Origin: an uncultured Oscillospiraceae bacterium
GTDB lineage: Bacteria; Bacillota; Clostridia; Oscillospirales; Ruminococcaceae
Length of the DNA stretch: 39,023 bases
Reading direction: 5' to 3'
Assembly: GCA_949298535.1 (NCBI GenBank)
Contig: CASFXA010000020.1
Location: 1-39,023, forward strand
Notes under the pieces: model-generated
What the model was told of the DNA's origin: nothing
Seen by the model: the letters and a program-made list of their open reading frames with translations, nothing else
The model's database searches: none
Part shown: positions 30,601-38,917 of the stretch, piece after piece
Layout: each line of letters opens with the position of its first letter
Numbering within the stretch: position 1 is the first letter of the stretch
Position numbers and translations under genes: made by a program

Positions 30601-32199
30601 ATGATATTGTCTTTCTATGGCGCAGATCATGAGGTCACCGGCAGTTGTCATTGCCTGGAAGCCTTGGGAAAAAAGATCCTGGTAGACTGCGGGATGCAGC
30701 AAGGGCCTGATGAATACGACAACCAAACCATTCCTCTGGTGCCCGGGGATGTGGACTATGTGCTGCTGACCCACGCTCATATTGACCATTCCGGACGCTT
30801 GCCGCTGTTGTATAAATATGGCTATCACGGCCCTGTTTTCGCTACAGGCGCTACCACCGATCTGTGCGGTATCATGCTCCGGGACTCCGCCCATATTCAG
30901 GAGTTTGAAGCGGAATGGAAAAACCGGAAGGGAAAGCGGGCTGGCCGCCTGCCAGTGGAGCCGCTGTATACCATGGACGACGCGGAAGGAATCATGGCCC
31001 AGTTTGTTTCCTGCCGTTACAATGAAATCGTAGAACTGTGCGACGGGATCACTGTTCGCTTTGTGGATGTGGGTCATCTGCTGGGTTCCGCCAGCATCGA
31101 GGTGAAGGTCACGGAGTTTGGCCAAACCAAAACCATTGTCTTTTCCGGAGACATCGGCAATCTGAATCAGCCCCTCATCAAGGACCCGCAATATATGACG
31201 GAAGCCGACTATGTGGTGATGGAATCCACCTATGGGGACCGGAACCACAGCGATGAGACTCCGGACTACACTGCTAATCTGGCCGCCGTGATCCAGCGCA
31301 CCTTTGACCGGGGAGGCAATGTGGTGATCCCTTCTTTCGCCGTTGGCCGCACCCAGGAGCTGCTGTACTTCATCCGGAAGATCAAAGCGGAAAACATGGT
31401 CACCGGCCACGGGAACTTCGCTGTTTATGTGGACAGCCCCCTGGCGGTGGAGGCCACCCACATCTTCAATGAAAACACTGTGGGCTATTATGACCAGGAG
31501 GCCATGGAACTGGTGCGTCAGGGGATCAACCCCATCGGCTTCCCGGGGCTGAAAATCTCGGTGACCAGCGATGAATCCAAAGCCATCAACTTCAACGAGG
31601 ACTGCAAAGTCATCATCTCCGCCAGCGGTATGTGCGAAGCGGGACGGATCAAGCATCACCTCAAGCACAACCTGTGGCGGCGGGAGTGTACCATTCTCTT
31701 TGTGGGCTATCAGGGGGCGGGAACCCTGGGCCGTTCCCTGCTGGAGGGGGCCCGTTCAGTCAAACTCTTCGGAGAGGAGATCGACGTCCGGGCGGAAATC
31801 ACCAAAATGGACAGCATCAGCGGCCACGCCGATCAGCGGGGATTGCTGCGGTGGGTGGGGTCCTTCTCCCCCGCTCCCACCAAGGTGTTTGTGGTCCACG
31901 GAGAGCAGACCGTCTGCGACGGATTCAGCCGCCTCCTCCAGCAGAAGCTGGGGCTGGATTCCATGGCCCCCAACTACACCGCCCGTTATGATCTGCTGTC
32001 CAACCGGCTGCTGGATCCCGGCATCGCCCAGGTGCCCAGAGCGGAGCGGAAGAAAAAAACCAATACCGTGTTTGGACGGCTTCAGGCCGCGGCGCAGCGG
32101 CTGCTGTCCATTGTGGCCCGGTACGAGGTGCGCACCAACAAGGAGATGGCCAAGTTTGCCGATCAGATCAACGCTTTGTGCGACAAGTGGGACGACTGA
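30601..32199 (+). CDS. MBL-fold beta-CASP ribonuclease (YSH1/CPSF-like)
   Basis: 532 residues. The metallo-beta-lactamase core shows the zinc motif LLTHAHIDHSGRLPLL (His58, His60, Asp62, His63), VGHLLGSASIE and FSGDIGNLNQPL. The beta-CASP insert follows (PSFAVGRTQELLYFIRKIK, VYVDSPLAVEAT, ISASGMCEAGRIKHHLKHNL), then the closing RMMBL-type segment (SISGHADQRGLLRWV, VFVVHGEQ). This is the family of RNA-cleaving enzymes related to eukaryotic CPSF73, distinct from RNase J by its shorter C-terminus. It would process or degrade RNA in the cytosol. The start ATG 30601 has AGGAGG with seven bases of spacing; the ATG at 30595 is too close. It is monocistronic, with a terminator at 32401. Confidence 0.93.
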   Translation: MILSFYGADHEVTGSCHCLEALGKKILVDCGMQQGPDEYDNQTIPLVPGDVDYVLLTHAHIDHSGRLPLLYKYGYHGPVFATGATTDLCGIMLRDSAHIQEFEAEWKNRKGKRAGRLPVEPLYTMDDAEGIMAQFVSCRYNEIVELCDGITVRFVDVGHLLGSASIEVKVTEFGQTKTIVFSGDIGNLNQPLIKDPQYMTEADYVVMESTYGDRNHSDETPDYTANLAAVIQRTFDRGGNVVIPSFAVGRTQELLYFIRKIKAENMVTGHGNFAVYVDSPLAVEATHIFNENTVGYYDQEAMELVRQGINPIGFPGLKISVTSDESKAINFNEDCKVIISASGMCEAGRIKHHLKHNLWRRECTILFVGYQGAGTLGRSLLEGARSVKLFGEEIDVRAEITKMDSISGHADQRGLLRWVGSFSPAPTKVFVVHGEQTVCDGFSRLLQQKLGLDSMAPNYTARYDLLSNRLLDPGIAQVPRAERKKKTNTVFGRLQAAAQRLLSIVARYEVRTNKEMAKFADQINALCDKWDD

Positions 32200-32400
32200 G
32201 AAAAAACAATCCCTCATCCCTTTCCGGGCCTGACAGAGGCAGGCCGCAGACCGCGCCCTTTGAGAAGAAAATCCAAAGCTCCCCAGGACAGCGGCTCAGA
32301 GACGAGGCTGATTTTCTCACCCCAGGGCGGCAGCACCTCATGACGGTCACGCTTCGATATTGTCAGGCATCCGTTTTGAAACAAATCAGCAGGACAAAAA
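32200..32400. other. Intergenic stretch after the nuclease gene
   Basis: Two weak hairpins are visible (GGCCTG/CAGGCC near 32227-32244; GAAAATC/GATTTTC near 32266 and 32311). No gene is supported up to the terminator at 32401, nor from 32446 to 32650. Confidence 0.4.
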
Positions 32401-32445
32401 ACAGGGCTGAAAGCCGGTGAAGGGCCTTCAGTCCTGTTCCTTTTA
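32401..32445 (+). terminator. Imperfect intrinsic terminator
   Basis: ACAGGGCTGAAAGCC pairs imperfectly with GGGCCTTCAGTCCTGT and is followed by TCCTTTT. Confidence 0.6.
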
Positions 32446-32650
32446 GGGTCGTTTTTTACAGTAACTTCTCCAGCGCTGCCGGGAGAAACAGACAGGAGGA
32501 GATTTCCCTGGCCCAACAGGACCGGCGCATTGATTCGTCCTTTTTCCGGGGCGCTTCCATGGCCCCTTCTTGCCGAAAAAGAGCCTGCGCAGCCTCCTCT
32601 TTTTTCAAACCAGCAGCCAACATCGGAAACGGTTGGACGGCGCTTCGCTG

Positions 32651-34057
32651 TTACGGAAGTTCCGCCGATTCTTTCCCCTGAATTCTCCCCATCCGGAGCA
32701 TCATTCTGGCGCACTTATAAATGTCGCCGCAGCCCATGGTCAGCACCAGGTCCCCTGGCTGGACCCGGCTCATGACATATTCCGCCACCTCCTGGAAGGT
32801 GTCCCGCCAGGCGCAGCCGGGGATCTTCTCCCCCAGGTCGCTGGAGTGGATGTTGTAGGTGTTCACTTCCCGGCTGCCCATGATACTGCTGAGCACCACG
32901 TGATCCGCCAGGGAAAGGGCCTTGACAAAATCATCCAGCAGCAGATAGGTTCTGGAGAAGGTGAAGGGCTGGAACACTGCCCACACCTGGCGGTAGCCCA
33001 GGCCTTTGGCGGCCTTGAGGGTGGCGGTCAGTTCAGCGGGATGGTGACCGTAGTCGTCGGCAATGGTAACCCCATCCACCCGGCCCACCAGCTCGAAGCG
33101 GCGCCCCGCCCCGTGAAAGCTCTCCATGGCCCGGGCGATCTCCTCCGGAGAAACCCCCTGCATCCAGGCCTCCGCGGCAGCGGCTACGGCGTTGAGGATA
33201 TTATGGTCTCCGGGGACATGAAGGGTCAGCCGGGTCAGTTTTTCTCCCCGGTGCATCAGATCAAAGGAACAGGTAAAGCCGTCCTGCCGGGCGACATCGG
33301 CGGCATAAAAATCCCTGCCCGGCCCCATGCCGAAGGTGTATTTCTCTTTGGCCACCGGCTCCATGGCGGCGCAGGTGTTGGCGTCGTCCCCGTTGTACAG
33401 CACCCGCCCCGCCATATTGGCGAAAGCGGTATAGCTTTTCATCGCGTTCTCCACCGTGCCGAAATACTCCATATGATCGTTGTCAATATTGAGAATGACA
33501 GCAACGTCGGGACAGGTGCGGAGAAAATGATCCTGAAATTCGCAGGCTTCATAGACGAACAGATCTGTCTTGCCCGCCCTGCCGTAGCCGCCGATGGTGG
33601 ACAGCTTGCCGCCAATCACAGCGGAGGGATCCTTCCCCGCCAGATAAAGGATATGGGTGAGCATGGAGGTGACGGTGGTTTTGCCATGGGTGCCGGTGAC
33701 GCCGATAGCGTTCTGGTACCGGCTGGACACCGCCCCCAGCACCTCCGCCCGCTCCAGCATGGGCACCCCCAGCTGTCGGGCCGCGGTCAATTCCGGATTA
33801 TCTGCCAGAATAGCCGCTGTATACATCACCATATCCGCGCCCACCAGATTTTCCGGGCTGTGGCCCAGGTGGATCTCCAGGCCCATCTGGCGTTCCAGAG
33901 CCAGAATATCGCTTTCATTGTTGTCGCTGCCGGAAATCTCGTAGCCCTGACTGTGGAGAATTTGTACCAGGGGGAACATTCCGGAACCCCCAATCCCGAT
34001 GCAATGAATATGGCGAACCCCCTGGGGCAGCTTGATCTCTTGTTTCATCTCTCGCAT
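32651..34057 (-). CDS. murC: UDP-N-acetylmuramate-L-alanine ligase
   Basis: About 468 residues. The N-terminal Rossmann domain has HCIGIGGSGMFPLVQILHSQ with GYEISGSDNNESDILAL. The central ATPase domain has the P-loop IGVTGTHGKTTVTSML, followed by the mid-protein NIDNDHMEYFGT motif and the VPGDHNILNAVAAAA block. The C-terminal domain carries DDYGHHPAELTATL and AVFQPFTFSRT. It adds L-alanine to UDP-MurNAc, the first stem-peptide step of peptidoglycan synthesis. Three in-frame ATGs are possible (34096, 34057, 34048). I chose 34057, but neither of the later two has ideal spacing from GGGAG. It is a single gene read leftwards. Its closeness to spoVG resembles the murC-purR-spoVG neighbourhood seen in clostridia, here without purR. 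Confidence 0.95.
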   Translation of the reverse strand: MREMKQEIKLPQGVRHIHCIGIGGSGMFPLVQILHSQGYEISGSDNNESDILALERQMGLEIHLGHSPENLVGADMVMYTAAILADNPELTAARQLGVPMLERAEVLGAVSSRYQNAIGVTGTHGKTTVTSMLTHILYLAGKDPSAVIGGKLSTIGGYGRAGKTDLFVYEACEFQDHFLRTCPDVAVILNIDNDHMEYFGTVENAMKSYTAFANMAGRVLYNGDDANTCAAMEPVAKEKYTFGMGPGRDFYAADVARQDGFTCSFDLMHRGEKLTRLTLHVPGDHNILNAVAAAAEAWMQGVSPEEIARAMESFHGAGRRFELVGRVDGVTIADDYGHHPAELTATLKAAKGLGYRQVWAVFQPFTFSRTYLLLDDFVKALSLADHVVLSSIMGSREVNTYNIHSSDLGEKIPGCAWRDTFQEVAEYVMSRVQPGDLVLTMGCGDIYKCARMMLRMGRIQGKESAELP

Positions 34058-34375
34058 ACACTCCCTGCCGGTCTTTCCCGGCTGCCGGTATTCCATCCTT
34101 CCGCTCTCCGTCTGCCTCCCAAAGACACAGCGTCTCTCTGGGACAGTATAAGAGCGCTTTGGGGGATATTATGCCAAATATGAATTTCTTTCCTGCGCCG
34201 TCCGGTTCTGGGAGGGGGAAGAAAGGCCTTTTCCCTGTTGGCCGGCTTTTGGCTTTCACATATTATACCCCGAACCGGAGCGTTTGACAACGGAAAGGAA
34301 GGAACCGGAACATATTTTTCTTTTTCTCCTTTTCAGTGGCACGCCGCTGCTCTGCTGCACAGATCAGGCATCCGC
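34058..34375. other. Intergenic region upstream of murC
   Basis: About 320 bases. A minus-strand -10-like TATACT (around 34149-34144) and a TTGGCA further up are separated by 21 bases, too far for a standard promoter. Nothing else is supported. Confidence 0.35.
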
Positions 34376-34594
34376 TTACTTCTTGCCCTTCACAAAAAAC
34401 GAAGCGCCAAAGAGGGCGGCCATGGCAATGGCATAGATCCCATAGGATACTCGCCACAAGTCAGGACCAAACTCAAACGGGCCAATGTAAATCACCTGTC
34501 CCCATGCAGGATTGGACAGCCCACAGAAGACAAAGACTATCGCGGCAATCAGCATGGCAAGGCTGACGAATCTCAAAGTTTTTCTGGTGTTCAC
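34376..34594 (-). CDS. Small two-helix membrane protein, unknown
   Basis: 72 residues from a GTG start with AAAGGGG nine bases upstream. Two membrane segments are clear (about 8-26, FVSLAMLIAAIVFVFCGL, and 48-67, VSYGIYAIAMAALFGASFFV), joined by a short outside loop with Trp and Pro (PAWGQVIYIGPFEFGPDLWR). The C-terminus is basic (KGKK). No family is recognised. It is divergent from spoVG with 133 bases between them, so the two may share a control region. A small membrane protein next to a sporulation-linked regulator could be related to that process, but this is speculation. Confidence 0.68.
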   Translation of the reverse strand: MNTRKTLRFVSLAMLIAAIVFVFCGLSNPAWGQVIYIGPFEFGPDLWRVSYGIYAIAMAALFGASFFVKGKK

Positions 34595-34727
34595 GCGATC
34601 AAACCCCTTTGCTGCATTTTTGATTCGCAGCGTCTACCCTGAAAAGGGATCTTTTTTTCGGTGTTTCGGTATAACGGGCCTCCCCCCGTCCATACTTTTG
34701 CTGACAAAACAAGGGAGGCTTTTACTG

Positions 34728-35024
34728 ATGAATGTTACTGAAATCCGCATCCGAAAACTGTACGACGATCCCCGCCTCAAGGCCCTGGTGTCGGTGACGA
34801 TTGACCGGGATCTGGCAGTCCACGATATTAAAGTGATTCAGGGGCCGGAACGGCTGTTTGTGGCCATGCCCAGCCGGCGGGATGAAAACGGCGCCTTCCG
34901 GGACATCGCCCACCCCATCACACCTGCCGCCCGAAAGATTCTGGAAGGAGAGATTCTGGCAGGCTATCAGCAGGCACTGGAGGAAGCGGGGATCTCCCCG
35001 TCCCAACAGATCCTTCCGGAGTGA
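34728..35024 (+). CDS. spoVG: SpoVG family RNA/DNA-binding regulator
   Basis: 98 residues, the family length. The sequence follows SpoVG closely: N-terminal MNVTEIRIRKLYDDPRLKAL, then VSVTIDRDLAVHDIKVIQG, then the signature RLFVAMPSRRDENGAFRDIA and HPITPAARKILEGEIL. SpoVG is a small dimeric nucleic-acid-binding protein that affects septation in sporulating bacilli and acts as a post-transcriptional regulator in several Firmicutes. Start ATG 34728 has AAGGGAGG (34711-34718) with nine bases of spacing. A -10-like TATAAC (34670-34675) lies upstream, but I could not match the sigma-H promoter known for Bacillus spoVG. A terminator follows at 35110, so it is monocistronic. Confidence 0.96.
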   Translation: MNVTEIRIRKLYDDPRLKALVSVTIDRDLAVHDIKVIQGPERLFVAMPSRRDENGAFRDIAHPITPAARKILEGEILAGYQQALEEAGISPSQQILPE

Positions 35025-35109
35025 TCGCCGCCTCCTGGCTGTCGGTTTACGGACCGCAACGGACCGGTCCTTTCAAGCCTTTGATTCGCCTTTGGGGGCA
35101 GGCCCAAAC

Positions 35110-35157
35110 AAAAGCTGAATGTCCCGGCGGAACAAGTACGGGATTCAGCTTTTTCCT
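35110..35157 (+). terminator. Intrinsic terminator after spoVG
   Basis: AAAAGCTGAAT...CCCG pairs with CGGG...ATTCAGCTTTTT, followed by CCTTTT. The A-rich 5' side lets it also work for the convergent DUF3267 gene. Confidence 0.85.
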
Positions 35158-35231
35158 TTTTCAGAGAGGACTTTCCCTCTGAAGGCCCGGCAGCACCGCG
35201 CCAATGGGTTTCAAGGGAACCGACCATCAGT

Positions 35232-35849
35232 TCAGTCCTCTGGCCCGGGCGTTGTTCCGGTTTCCGGCAGAAACCAATAGGAATGGAAGCCGGACAGCTG
35301 CACCATCGCTCCGGGAGGGACCTGTTTGAGGGTGTTGTGGATGTTCAGCAGGTCCCCGCAGCCCAGCTGCACCGACATCCCGCCCAATGTATAAAACAGC
35401 TCCCACTCCCCAGGAGGCAGCGCCATCCAGATTCCCAGGGGCAGCAGGCCGAACAGCAGCGTGGGAGCAGCGGACATCCACAAAAAGCGTCGCCGGGAAA
35501 TGGGACAGGTGGAGATGACAAAAAACATCCCCTGGCGGATGGCCTGAAAACATTCCACCTCCGCATGGCGGGGAAAAAAGAGACCATGGATCAGCTCATG
35601 GGGGATCACCAGCGCCAAGGCCAGCAGAATCCCTCCGAAGGAGCAGGAGAGCGCCCATTTCCTCCAGATCAGGCACTTGAGCGCTCCCAGCGCCAGCCAC
35701 AATCCCAGCGTCCACAGACTGTAAGGGATGGCCGCCCGGGCCAGCTGCTCCGGGGTGTCCGGCTCCTGATACTGCACCGCCCTCTCCGGCATCTCTCCCA
35801 GCGGCAGCTGCCGGGGATCGGTGTATTTTCCTTTCCAGACAAATTTCAT
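35232..35849 (-). CDS. DUF3267-type membrane zincin (putative metalloprotease)
   Basis: 205 residues. The N-terminal soluble part (MKFVWKGKYTDPRQLPLGEM) is followed by hydrophobic segments at about 48-66 and 72-90. The metalloprotease motif HELIHGLFF (HExxH, about residues 82-90) sits at the end of a membrane helix (LALALVIPHELIHGLFF). Two more membrane segments come after a small insert (SRRRFLWMSAAPTLLFGLLP, ELFYTLGGMSVQLGCGDL). This matches the DUF3267 pattern, in which the zinc site lies within the membrane, as in site-2 proteases. Catalytic activity is not proven for the family. ATG 35849 is the first codon of the conserved region. It lies 31 bases downstream of the CLC gene and is probably in its transcript. 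Confidence 0.82.
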   Translation of the reverse strand: MKFVWKGKYTDPRQLPLGEMPERAVQYQEPDTPEQLARAAIPYSLWTLGLWLALGALKCLIWRKWALSCSFGGILLALALVIPHELIHGLFFPRHAEVECFQAIRQGMFFVISTCPISRRRFLWMSAAPTLLFGLLPLGIWMALPPGEWELFYTLGGMSVQLGCGDLLNIHNTLKQVPPGAMVQLSGFHSYWFLPETGTTPGPED

Positions 35850-35880
35850 CGGCGTCTCACTTTCTTCCAGTGGCCGGGGA

Positions 35881-37164
35881 CTAATTGGCTTTGACGTTGA
35901 TATACTCCGCTCTGAGCTTGGAGTAAACAATAATCTGTTCCCCATACAGGCTGAAATTCCCTGAAAGCATATAGCTGACCGCGCAGGCCAACAGGAAAAA
36001 CAGGAAAGAGCTGTTGCCCACATAGGAGACGCTTCCCGCGAACAGCTCCAACCCCAGCAGCAGGGAGGTAACCGGGCAGTTGGTGACCCCGCAGAACAGC
36101 GCCGTCAAACCAATCGCCGCGCCAAAGGCGGGATCCAGCCCCAACAGGGGAGCGGCAGCACAGCCAAAAGTGGCCCCCACAAAAAAGGTGGGAACAATCT
36201 CCCCGCCTTTAAATCCGCTTCCCAGGGTGACGGCGGTAAAGATCAGCTTGAGCAAAAAGGCCCAGGGCACCGTCGTCCCTTCCGCGGCCCGAAGGATCAC
36301 ATCCATCCCCGCGCCGTTGTAGTCCCTGGTACCGCACAGCAGGGTCAGCAGAATGATGATACAGCCGCCCGCCGCCGCCCGGATCATGGCGTTGGGAAAA
36401 AAGCGTTTCATCCAGCCGGCAGTTTTGTGCATGGTGATGCAGAAGAGGATGGCCAGCAATCCGCACAACAGCCCCAGGCCACCTACCCGCACCATAGTGA
36501 GGGCGGAAAGCTCCGGCGCGCCGGCGTAAGGGAGCATGGTGGGCTCCACCCCCAGCGCTCCCGCCAGAAGATAACCGGTAAGGGCCGCCACCGTACAGGG
36601 AACAATGGCGGCATAGTACATCACCCCTACGCTCACCACCTCCAGGGAGAAAAACGCAGCTGCCGCAGGGGTGCCGAACAACGCTGCAAAAGCCGCGCTC
36701 ATGCCGCACATCACCAGCACTCTGCGGTCTTTTTCATCCAACCGCAGTAATCCTCCCGCCATGCTGGCGATACAACCGCCCAGCTGGAGGGCCGCGCCTT
36801 CCCGTCCGGCGGAACCGCCGAACAGATGGGTCAGCGCAGTGGAAACAAAAATGAGGGGGCCTGTGGCGGGAGGAACCGGCTCATCGCTGCGTACCGCGGT
36901 GATGACCATATTGGTGCCCCGATCCCGGTCCCTGCCCACCGTGTGATAGAGCCAAGCGATGAGGACGCCGGCAAAAGGCAGCCCCCACAGCAGCGCTGGA
37001 TGTTCTCCCCGAAATTCTCCGCACCATTCCAGCAGGCTGTGAAAGGCCACGCCCACCCCTCCGGCCACCAGACCGGTGACAAGAGCCAACAGCAGCCATT
37101 TAAAAAAGACCGCCAGAACTTTGAACCCTTTCTGTACATCTTGTGCCATCATATTCCGCACCAC
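35881..37164 (-). CDS. CLC-family anion transporter, fluoride-type (CLC-F-like)
   Basis: About 427 residues with many membrane helices, the size of a bacterial CLC. Key segments are THLFGGSAGREGAALQLGG, which carries the gating glutamate (E122) of the GREG motif, and GSGFKGGEIVPTFFVGATFG, the second anion-binding loop. The canonical chloride-binding GSGIP is missing; GTNMV stands at that place, putting a methionine near the usual serine. That substitution, together with GGSAGREG and KGGE, recalls the CLC-F fluoride/proton antiporters rather than chloride transporters. I infer fluoride export, with moderate confidence. Start choices are GTG 37164, GTG 37161 or ATG 37152; GGAG lies four bases before the first. 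The promoter at 37354-37326 is excellent. No fluoride riboswitch was found in the leader. It shares a transcript with the DUF3267 gene. Confidence 0.85.
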   Translation of the reverse strand: MVRNMMAQDVQKGFKVLAVFFKWLLLALVTGLVAGGVGVAFHSLLEWCGEFRGEHPALLWGLPFAGVLIAWLYHTVGRDRDRGTNMVITAVRSDEPVPPATGPLIFVSTALTHLFGGSAGREGAALQLGGCIASMAGGLLRLDEKDRRVLVMCGMSAAFAALFGTPAAAAFFSLEVVSVGVMYYAAIVPCTVAALTGYLLAGALGVEPTMLPYAGAPELSALTMVRVGGLGLLCGLLAILFCITMHKTAGWMKRFFPNAMIRAAAGGCIIILLTLLCGTRDYNGAGMDVILRAAEGTTVPWAFLLKLIFTAVTLGSGFKGGEIVPTFFVGATFGCAAAPLLGLDPAFGAAIGLTALFCGVTNCPVTSLLLGLELFAGSVSYVGNSSFLFFLLACAVSYMLSGNFSLYGEQIIVYSKLRAEYINVKAN

Positions 37165-37325
37165 TATTCTCCATCCCTATGATTCGCTCCCAAGGGGGCT
37201 TTCTTTGCGCCCTTTCCTCTTTTTCCGCTGCCCCTTTTTCTCAAATTCAAAAAAGAAGGGGGAGAGAGGGCTCATAAACGCTGCGGGCCGCCTTACCGCA
37301 ACCTTTCCGCAGCCTTTTCCTGAGT
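37165..37325 (-). other. Leader of the CLC gene
   Basis: About 155 transcribed bases, purine-rich on the minus strand. Imperfect stems such as GGCTGCGG/CCGCAGC are possible. The conserved blocks of the fluoride riboswitch are not seen. Confidence 0.4.
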
Positions 37326-37354
37326 ATTATACAATGATTCCGCTCCCCTTTCAA
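37326..37354 (-). promoter_or_regulatory. Sigma-A promoter for the CLC-DUF3267 unit
   Basis: On the minus strand TTGAAA (37354-37349), 17-base spacer, TATAAT (37331-37326). Confidence 0.85.
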
Positions 37355-37469
37355 TCTTCTTCTCTCCTCCCGCCTCACCACCTCTGTTAGAAAAGGCTCT
37401 GCGGGGCGGAAAATTTTTTTCATCTTCCACAAACTTCGCGCTCCTTCCCCATTTCCCCGGAAAAGAGAC

Positions 37470-37499
37470 TTGCTTTTTCTCCCGAATGTGTAGTAGAAT
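37470..37499 (+). promoter_or_regulatory. Promoter of pyrBI
   Basis: TTGCTT (37470-37475), 18-base spacer, TAGAAT (37494-37499). The leader to the GTG start is under 35 bases, too short for a PyrR-type attenuator. Confidence 0.6.
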
Positions 37500-37533
37500 A
37501 TAAAAAATTTCACCAAGAGGAGGACATTCCATC

Positions 37534-38445
37534 GTGAAGAAACTCATTAGTCCGTTGGATCTGACCACCCAGGAAATCGACGAGATCCTGGCTCTCGCTG
37601 ATCGTATTATGGAGAATCCCTCAGCCTATGCCCACAAATGTGACGGCAAAATTTTGGCGACACTATTTTTTGAACCCAGCACTCGTACCCGCCTTAGCTT
37701 TGAGTCAGCAATGCTCAGTCTTGGCGGACAGGTGTTGGGTTTTTCTTCGGCCAGTTCCTCCTCCGCGGCCAAGGGTGAAAGCGTGGCGGACACGGTGCGT
37801 ACAGTGGAATGTTACGCCGACATCATCGCCATGCGCCATCCCAAGGAAGGCGCTGCCGCCGTGGCTGCCGCCAATGTGGAGTGCCCTCTGATTAACGCCG
37901 GCGACGGCGGCCACCAGCATCCCACTCAAACCCTCACCGATCTTTTGACCATTCATCGCCTCAAGGGCCATCTGAACAACCTGACCATCGGCTTCTGCGG
38001 CGACCTGAAATTTGGCCGCACCGTTCACTCCCTGATCCGCGCCATGATGCGGTATGAGGGGATCCGTTTCATCCTGGTCAGCCCCAAAGAGCTGCAGGTT
38101 CCCGATTATATCCGGGATGATCTGGTCGCCGGCGGCTTCGACTTCCAGGAGGTGGAACGGCTGGAGGACGCCATCGGAGCGATGGATATTCTGTATATGA
38201 CCCGGGTTCAGCGGGAACGCTTCTTCAACGAAGAGGATTATATCCGTCTGCGGGACAGCTACATCCTGGATATGGACAAAATGGCCCTGGCCAAGGAGGA
38301 CATGATCGTCCTTCACCCCCTTCCCCGGGTCAATGAGATCAGTGTGGAAGTGGACAAGGATCCCCGGGCCTGCTATTTCAAACAGGCCCGCTGCGGCAGG
38401 TTTGTGCGGATGGCGCTGATGCTGAAGATGCTGGAGGTGGAATAA
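37534..38445 (+). CDS. pyrB: Aspartate carbamoyltransferase catalytic subunit
   Basis: 303 residues, full length. The carbamoyl-phosphate loop is [20 protein letters not shown] (about residues 48-67), with [10 protein letters not shown] (the 80s loop Ser and Lys), [15 protein letters not shown] in the middle, [10 protein letters not shown], and HPLPRVNEI in the 240s-loop region. It joins carbamoyl phosphate and aspartate to form carbamoyl-aspartate, the committed step of pyrimidine synthesis in the cytosol. The start is GTG 37534, with AAGAGGAGGAC upstream. The regulatory-subunit gene pyrI follows one base after the stop codon, so the enzyme should assemble as the allosteric c6r6 form. That differs from Bacillus, which lacks PyrI and relies on PyrR. 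Confidence 0.98.
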   Translation: MKKLISPLDLTTQEIDEILALADRIMENPSAYAHKCDGKILATLFFEPSTRTRLSFESAMLSLGGQVLGFSSASSSSAAKGESVADTVRTVECYADIIAMRHPKEGAAAVAAANVECPLINAGDGGHQHPTQTLTDLLTIHRLKGHLNNLTIGFCGDLKFGRTVHSLIRAMMRYEGIRFILVSPKELQVPDYIRDDLVAGGFDFQEVERLEDAIGAMDILYMTRVQRERFFNEEDYIRLRDSYILDMDKMALAKEDMIVLHPLPRVNEISVEVDKDPRACYFKQARCGRFVRMALMLKMLEVE

Positions 38446-38446
38446 A

Positions 38447-38866
38447 ATGCTGAATATTGACAGCCTGGAAAGAGGCGTGGTTATCGACCACATCAAAGCG
38501 GGAAAAAGCATGGAGATCTATCGGGTGTTGGAACTGGACAAGCTGGATTGCAGCGTCGCTATCATTAAAAACGCCCGGAGCAAAAAAACCGAGCGGAAGG
38601 ACATCATCAAAATCGAGGACCGCATCGACATTGATCTGGATGTACTGGGCTTTATCGATCCCAACATCACCGTCAACATCATCGACGGGGGCAAGATCGT
38701 GGAAAAGAAAAAGCTGAGCCTTCCCGCTCAGGTGGTCAATGTGGTCAAATGCAAAAATCCCCGCTGCATCACCAGCGTGGAGCAGGAACTGGACCATGTC
38801 TTTGCCCTTACCGAAAAGGGCGTATACCGCTGTATCTACTGCGAGCAGGAGTACCAGCCCCAGTAA
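38447..38866 (+). CDS. pyrI: Aspartate carbamoyltransferase regulatory subunit
   Basis: 139 residues. The N-terminal nucleotide-binding domain (LNIDSLERGVVIDHIKAG, then KLDCSVAIIKNARSKK and RKDIIKIEDRIDID) is followed by the zinc domain with four cysteines in the CKNPRC...CIYC pattern (about 102-107 and 130-133). That domain holds the regulatory chain to PyrB. The allosteric domain binds nucleotides such as CTP and ATP to tune the enzyme. The start ATG lies one base after the pyrB stop, with GGAGGTGG inside the end of pyrB as ribosome binding site, so expression is coupled. A 14-bp hairpin follows at 38884. Confidence 0.96.
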   Translation: MLNIDSLERGVVIDHIKAGKSMEIYRVLELDKLDCSVAIIKNARSKKTERKDIIKIEDRIDIDLDVLGFIDPNITVNIIDGGKIVEKKKLSLPAQVVNVVKCKNPRCITSVEQELDHVFALTEKGVYRCIYCEQEYQPQ

Positions 38867-38883
38867 AAAACATCAAATGAAAC

Positions 38884-38914
38884 GAGGCCCTCTGACCTGT
38901 GGTCAGAGGGCCTC
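38884..38914 (+). terminator. Perfect hairpin after pyrI lacking a T run
   Basis: A 14-bp perfect stem (38884-38897 with 38901-38914) with loop TGT. The next bases are AGTCTGTCG rather than T. The dispersed repeat starts at 38918, so its insertion may have displaced the original T tract. Confidence 0.6.
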
Positions 38915-38917
38915 AGT

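Noticed and set aside
34643-34675. Sigma-H promoter for spoVG as in Bacillus
   Set aside because: AAGGGAT and TATAAC are present, but spacing and the GAAT-type -10 of the sigma-H consensus do not fit.
37165-37325. Fluoride riboswitch in the leader of the CLC gene
   Set aside because: The expected conserved blocks (GATGG-type motif and matching downstream CTGATGG segment) are not visible in the transcribed leader.
37500-37533. PyrR-type attenuator before pyrB
   Set aside because: The distance from promoter to start codon is too short for the anti-antiterminator and terminator stems, and no T-run hairpin is present.
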